A stretch of DNA of 6,390 nt from Candidatus Poribacteria bacterium (GTDB taxonomy: Bacteria > Poribacteria > WGA-4E > WGA-3G): positions 1 to 6,390 of the forward strand of contig VXZL01000574.1 in assembly GCA_009845505.1 (NCBI GenBank). The letters run 5' to 3'. The translations under genes and the position numbers were made by a program. Position 1 is the first letter of the stretch, and each line of letters starts with the position of its first letter. The notes beneath the pieces were generated by a model. It was given only the letters and a program-made list of their open reading frames with translations. It was not told the origin of the DNA and ran no database searches. Below are positions 4,959 to 6,390 of the stretch, piece by piece.

Positions 4959-5046
4959 CTTGAAACCCCTCACTTACATCATCTCGACCATCCCAATAGG
5001 CCGCACGTGCCCTGCCTTGATAGGACCCCGCTGGCTGGAAGCCAAC
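4959..5046 (-). pseudogene. Remnant of a sorting-tail coding sequence
   Basis: On the minus strand 5043 down to about 4969 encodes GFQPAGSYQGRARAAYWDGR, then DDVSE. This matches residues 734-758 of the AztD-like protein at 21 of 25 positions. One base is missing after the GAG codon, shifting the frame. The final stretch (GVYFYRL...MVILK) is absent: the alignment jumps 67 bases relative to copy A, straight into the cassette. No start or upstream part of such a gene remains, since the binding-protein stop is at 5050. It is either the end of a lost exported-protein gene or a degraded duplicate of the AztD-like 3' end. Confidence 0.8.
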
Positions 5047-5049
5047 GGG

Positions 5050-5991
5050 TTATAGTTCTGATTTCCCAATCAAAGCATGTACAATCGTATCAATATTATA
5101 TCGGATCATGCCCATGTAGGTACCTTCAGGTGTTCCCTCGTTTCCCATAGCATCTGTGAAGAGCACACCCCCAATTTTCACATCAAATCCTTTTGACTTC
5201 ACAGCGGCTTTCACCGCTTCGAGACTCCGTGAAGAGACGGATGACTCTACAAACATAGCAGAGATACGCCGCTCCGCAATGAACGTCGCCAATTCCTGTA
5301 CATCAGCGATACCGACTTCTGTCGCGGTGCTAATCCCTTGTAATCCGCGCACCTCAAACCCGTACGCCTTTCCGAAGTAGTTAAAACAGTCGTGCGCCGT
5401 CACAAGGACGCGTTGCTGAGCTGGGACGCGTTCCACTTGCGACTTTACGTATGTGTCGAGTTCTGTGAGTTCCATGAGGTAGCGTTCGGCGTTGCTTCGG
5501 TACAGGACAGTATTATCGGCATCGAATTCACTCAGGGCATCGCGAACCTTTCTAACCGCTTGCATCCAAAGCTTCACGTCGAACCATAGGTGCGGATCGT
5601 AGAGTCCCTCGTATTCTGGGGGGGTTAGCAGCAGACTCCGATCTACAGCGTCTGTTACGGGGACTGTCAGCCTGTCCTCCGACATCTTCGCAAGGATGTC
5701 CACCATTTTTGCTTCAAGGTACAGCCCGTTATAGAAAATAATGTCTGCTGAACCGAGTCTTTGAACATCTTTAGGTGTTGGGTTGTAAAAGTGTGGGTCT
5801 ACGCCAGGTTCGACCATGCCGGTCACCTCAACGCGCGGACCGCCAACATTTTTAACAATATCAGTAATCATACCGATCGTGGTAACAACGCGAAGTTTAT
5901 CGCCTGTGGCAGCATCCGGTTGTCCCTTCGGATCACAGCCAGCCCATACCAGTATACCTATTAAACACACTGAAATGTATATTTTCTGCAT
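5050..5991 (-). CDS. Zinc/manganese ABC transporter substrate-binding lipoprotein (TroA/ZnuA/AztC type)
   Basis: A cluster A-I metal-binding protein that captures Zn2+ or Mn2+ outside the inner membrane and delivers it to an ABC permease. Numbered from the GTG at 6003: signal peptide 5-22 with lipobox VWAGC (C23), metal ligands H71 (VDPHFY), H138 (DPHLWFD), H204 (TAHDCFNYF) and D284 (LFTDAMG). Other family blocks are LGSADIIFYNG and VRGLQGISTATEVG. Histidine as third ligand is usual in zinc proteins and TroA, whereas manganese-specific PsaA/MntC proteins have glutamate. There is no His-rich loop before the second ligand, as in AztC and TroA and unlike E. coli ZnuA. An AztD-like gene nearby supports an AztC role. 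GGAAGG lies 11 bases before the ATG at 5991, chosen as start; the GTG at 6003 is too close to that site. It starts 4 bases after the MerC-like stop, so the two are probably coupled. Confidence 0.9.
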   Translation of the reverse strand: MQKIYISVCLIGILVWAGCDPKGQPDAATGDKLRVVTTIGMITDIVKNVGGPRVEVTGMVEPGVDPHFYNPTPKDVQRLGSADIIFYNGLYLEAKMVDILAKMSEDRLTVPVTDAVDRSLLLTPPEYEGLYDPHLWFDVKLWMQAVRKVRDALSEFDADNTVLYRSNAERYLMELTELDTYVKSQVERVPAQQRVLVTAHDCFNYFGKAYGFEVRGLQGISTATEVGIADVQELATFIAERRISAMFVESSVSSRSLEAVKAAVKSKGFDVKIGGVLFTDAMGNEGTPEGTYMGMIRYNIDTIVHALIGKSEL

Positions 5992-5995
5992 AATT

Positions 5996-6390
5996 TTATA
6001 CACCTTCCGGCTCGCATGTTAAACAGGTCTTACAGAGGTGCCGATTCACGAGATGCGCCGATGCGAGTAAAACGCCGCCGATACTGTAAAAGACCACTTC
6101 AAAAGTGCCTTCAACGGCTGTCTGAGCGGTAGCGATGAATGCTAACGCCGCTATCAGTACCAAAAACGCTCGCCAGTTTCGGTGGCGTCGAACCCCCCAC
6201 GCTAAACTCCCAACTGCCAATCCAATTGCCGCAAGGATAAGGACCAATTCAACACGCTCATTCGCAAGGAAACTCAACCCAATTAAAGGCAAAACTGTCC
6301 CTAAAAGCGGCATTGCCAAGCAATGAATCGCGCATGCGACAGGGAGACACGCCGCGCATGCGACAGAGAGACACGCGCCCGTCGTATCTG
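5996..6390 (-). CDS. MerC-family membrane protein, N-terminus beyond right edge
   Basis: The frame is open from the TAA at 5998-5996 to the right edge. Any start assigned at 6319 would cut off the conserved first helix, which reads CAIHCLAMPLLGTVLPLIGL, the typical MerC opening. Further helices are VELVLILAAIGLAVGSLAWG, WRAFLVLIAALAFIATA and FEVVFYSIGGVLLASAHLVN, giving the four expected. The C-terminus is NRHLCKTCLTCEPEGV, with a CxxCxxC cluster on the inner side. Classical MerC imports mercuric ions; many homologues lie outside mer operons and probably handle other metals. Here it immediately precedes a zinc-type binding protein and is likely in its operon, so a zinc-related role is inferred. 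The visible N-terminus carries an in-frame tandem duplication of eight residues (ACLSVACA/ACLPVACA). Confidence 0.85.
   Translation of the reverse strand, partial: DTTGACLSVACAACLPVACAIHCLAMPLLGTVLPLIGLSFLANERVELVLILAAIGLAVGSLAWGVRRHRNWRAFLVLIAALAFIATAQTAVEGTFEVVFYSIGGVLLASAHLVNRHLCKTCLTCEPEGV
6329..6376. repeat. 24-bp tandem duplication within the MerC-like gene
   Basis: Two abutting 24-base units, 6329-6352 and 6353-6376, differ at one base (G6343 versus A6367). They encode ACLPVACA and ACLSVACA in frame. Each unit contains a GCGCATGCG core near its left end. Confidence 0.85.

Noticed and set aside
1..6390. CRISPR array, tRNA or rRNA genes
   Set aside because: No regularly spaced short repeats and no tRNA- or rRNA-like conserved stretches were seen by eye on either strand.

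Overview
The window looks like a piece of a Candidatus Poribacteria genome (phylum inferred by recall of protein style, not by any search). The main clue is the C-terminal tail of the large secreted protein. It has an NYPNPFNPETWIPY motif, then IYD..GHLVRTL, then YWDGRND.GEPVSSGVYFYRL, which is the form of the FlgD/type IX-like sorting tail that these bacteria carry on many exported proteins. Every gene I can support lies on the minus strand, so the biological order runs from right to left.

In that order: (1) a MerC-family membrane protein, open at the right edge (5996 to >6390). (2) A lipoprotein metal-binding subunit of a zinc/manganese ABC transporter of the TroA/ZnuA/AztC type (5050-5991), starting 4 bases after the MerC stop. 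(3) A short, frameshifted remnant of a sorting tail (about 4959-5046). (4) Copy B of a ~754-bp cassette (4205-4958), holding a possible 25-40 residue ORF and a 197-residue protein of unknown function. (5) A consensus sigma-70 promoter overlapped by a 17-bp dyad, then a small membrane-anchored His/Cys-rich protein resembling DUF2946 (3714-4085). (6) An intergenic stretch with a long GC-rich hairpin and a weak -10 box. (7) A ~780-residue secreted protein (1082-3424), whose N-terminal propeller resembles the periplasmic zinc metallochaperone AztD and which ends in the sorting tail. (8) Copy A of the cassette (331-1084). (9) A possible remnant of a gene end, then the start of a thioredoxin-like [2Fe-2S] ferredoxin that runs off the left edge.

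The theme is extracytoplasmic zinc (or related metal) acquisition. In Paracoccus, AztD hands zinc to the binding protein AztC, which feeds the AztAB importer. Here an AztC/TroA-like protein and an AztD-like protein sit in one locus, with a MerC-like membrane protein and a His/Cys-rich membrane-anchored peptide as likely accessories. No permease, ATPase or Zur-type regulator is visible in the window.

The most unusual feature is the direct duplication of the 197-residue-protein cassette on either side of the His/Cys-rich peptide and AztD-like genes. The copies are identical over about 669 bp and diverge only in the last 85 bp at the 3' side of the gene. Both copies sit directly against sorting-tail sequence; in copy A the first cassette triplet is the stop codon of the AztD-like gene. 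The cassette holds three palindromes but no transposase.
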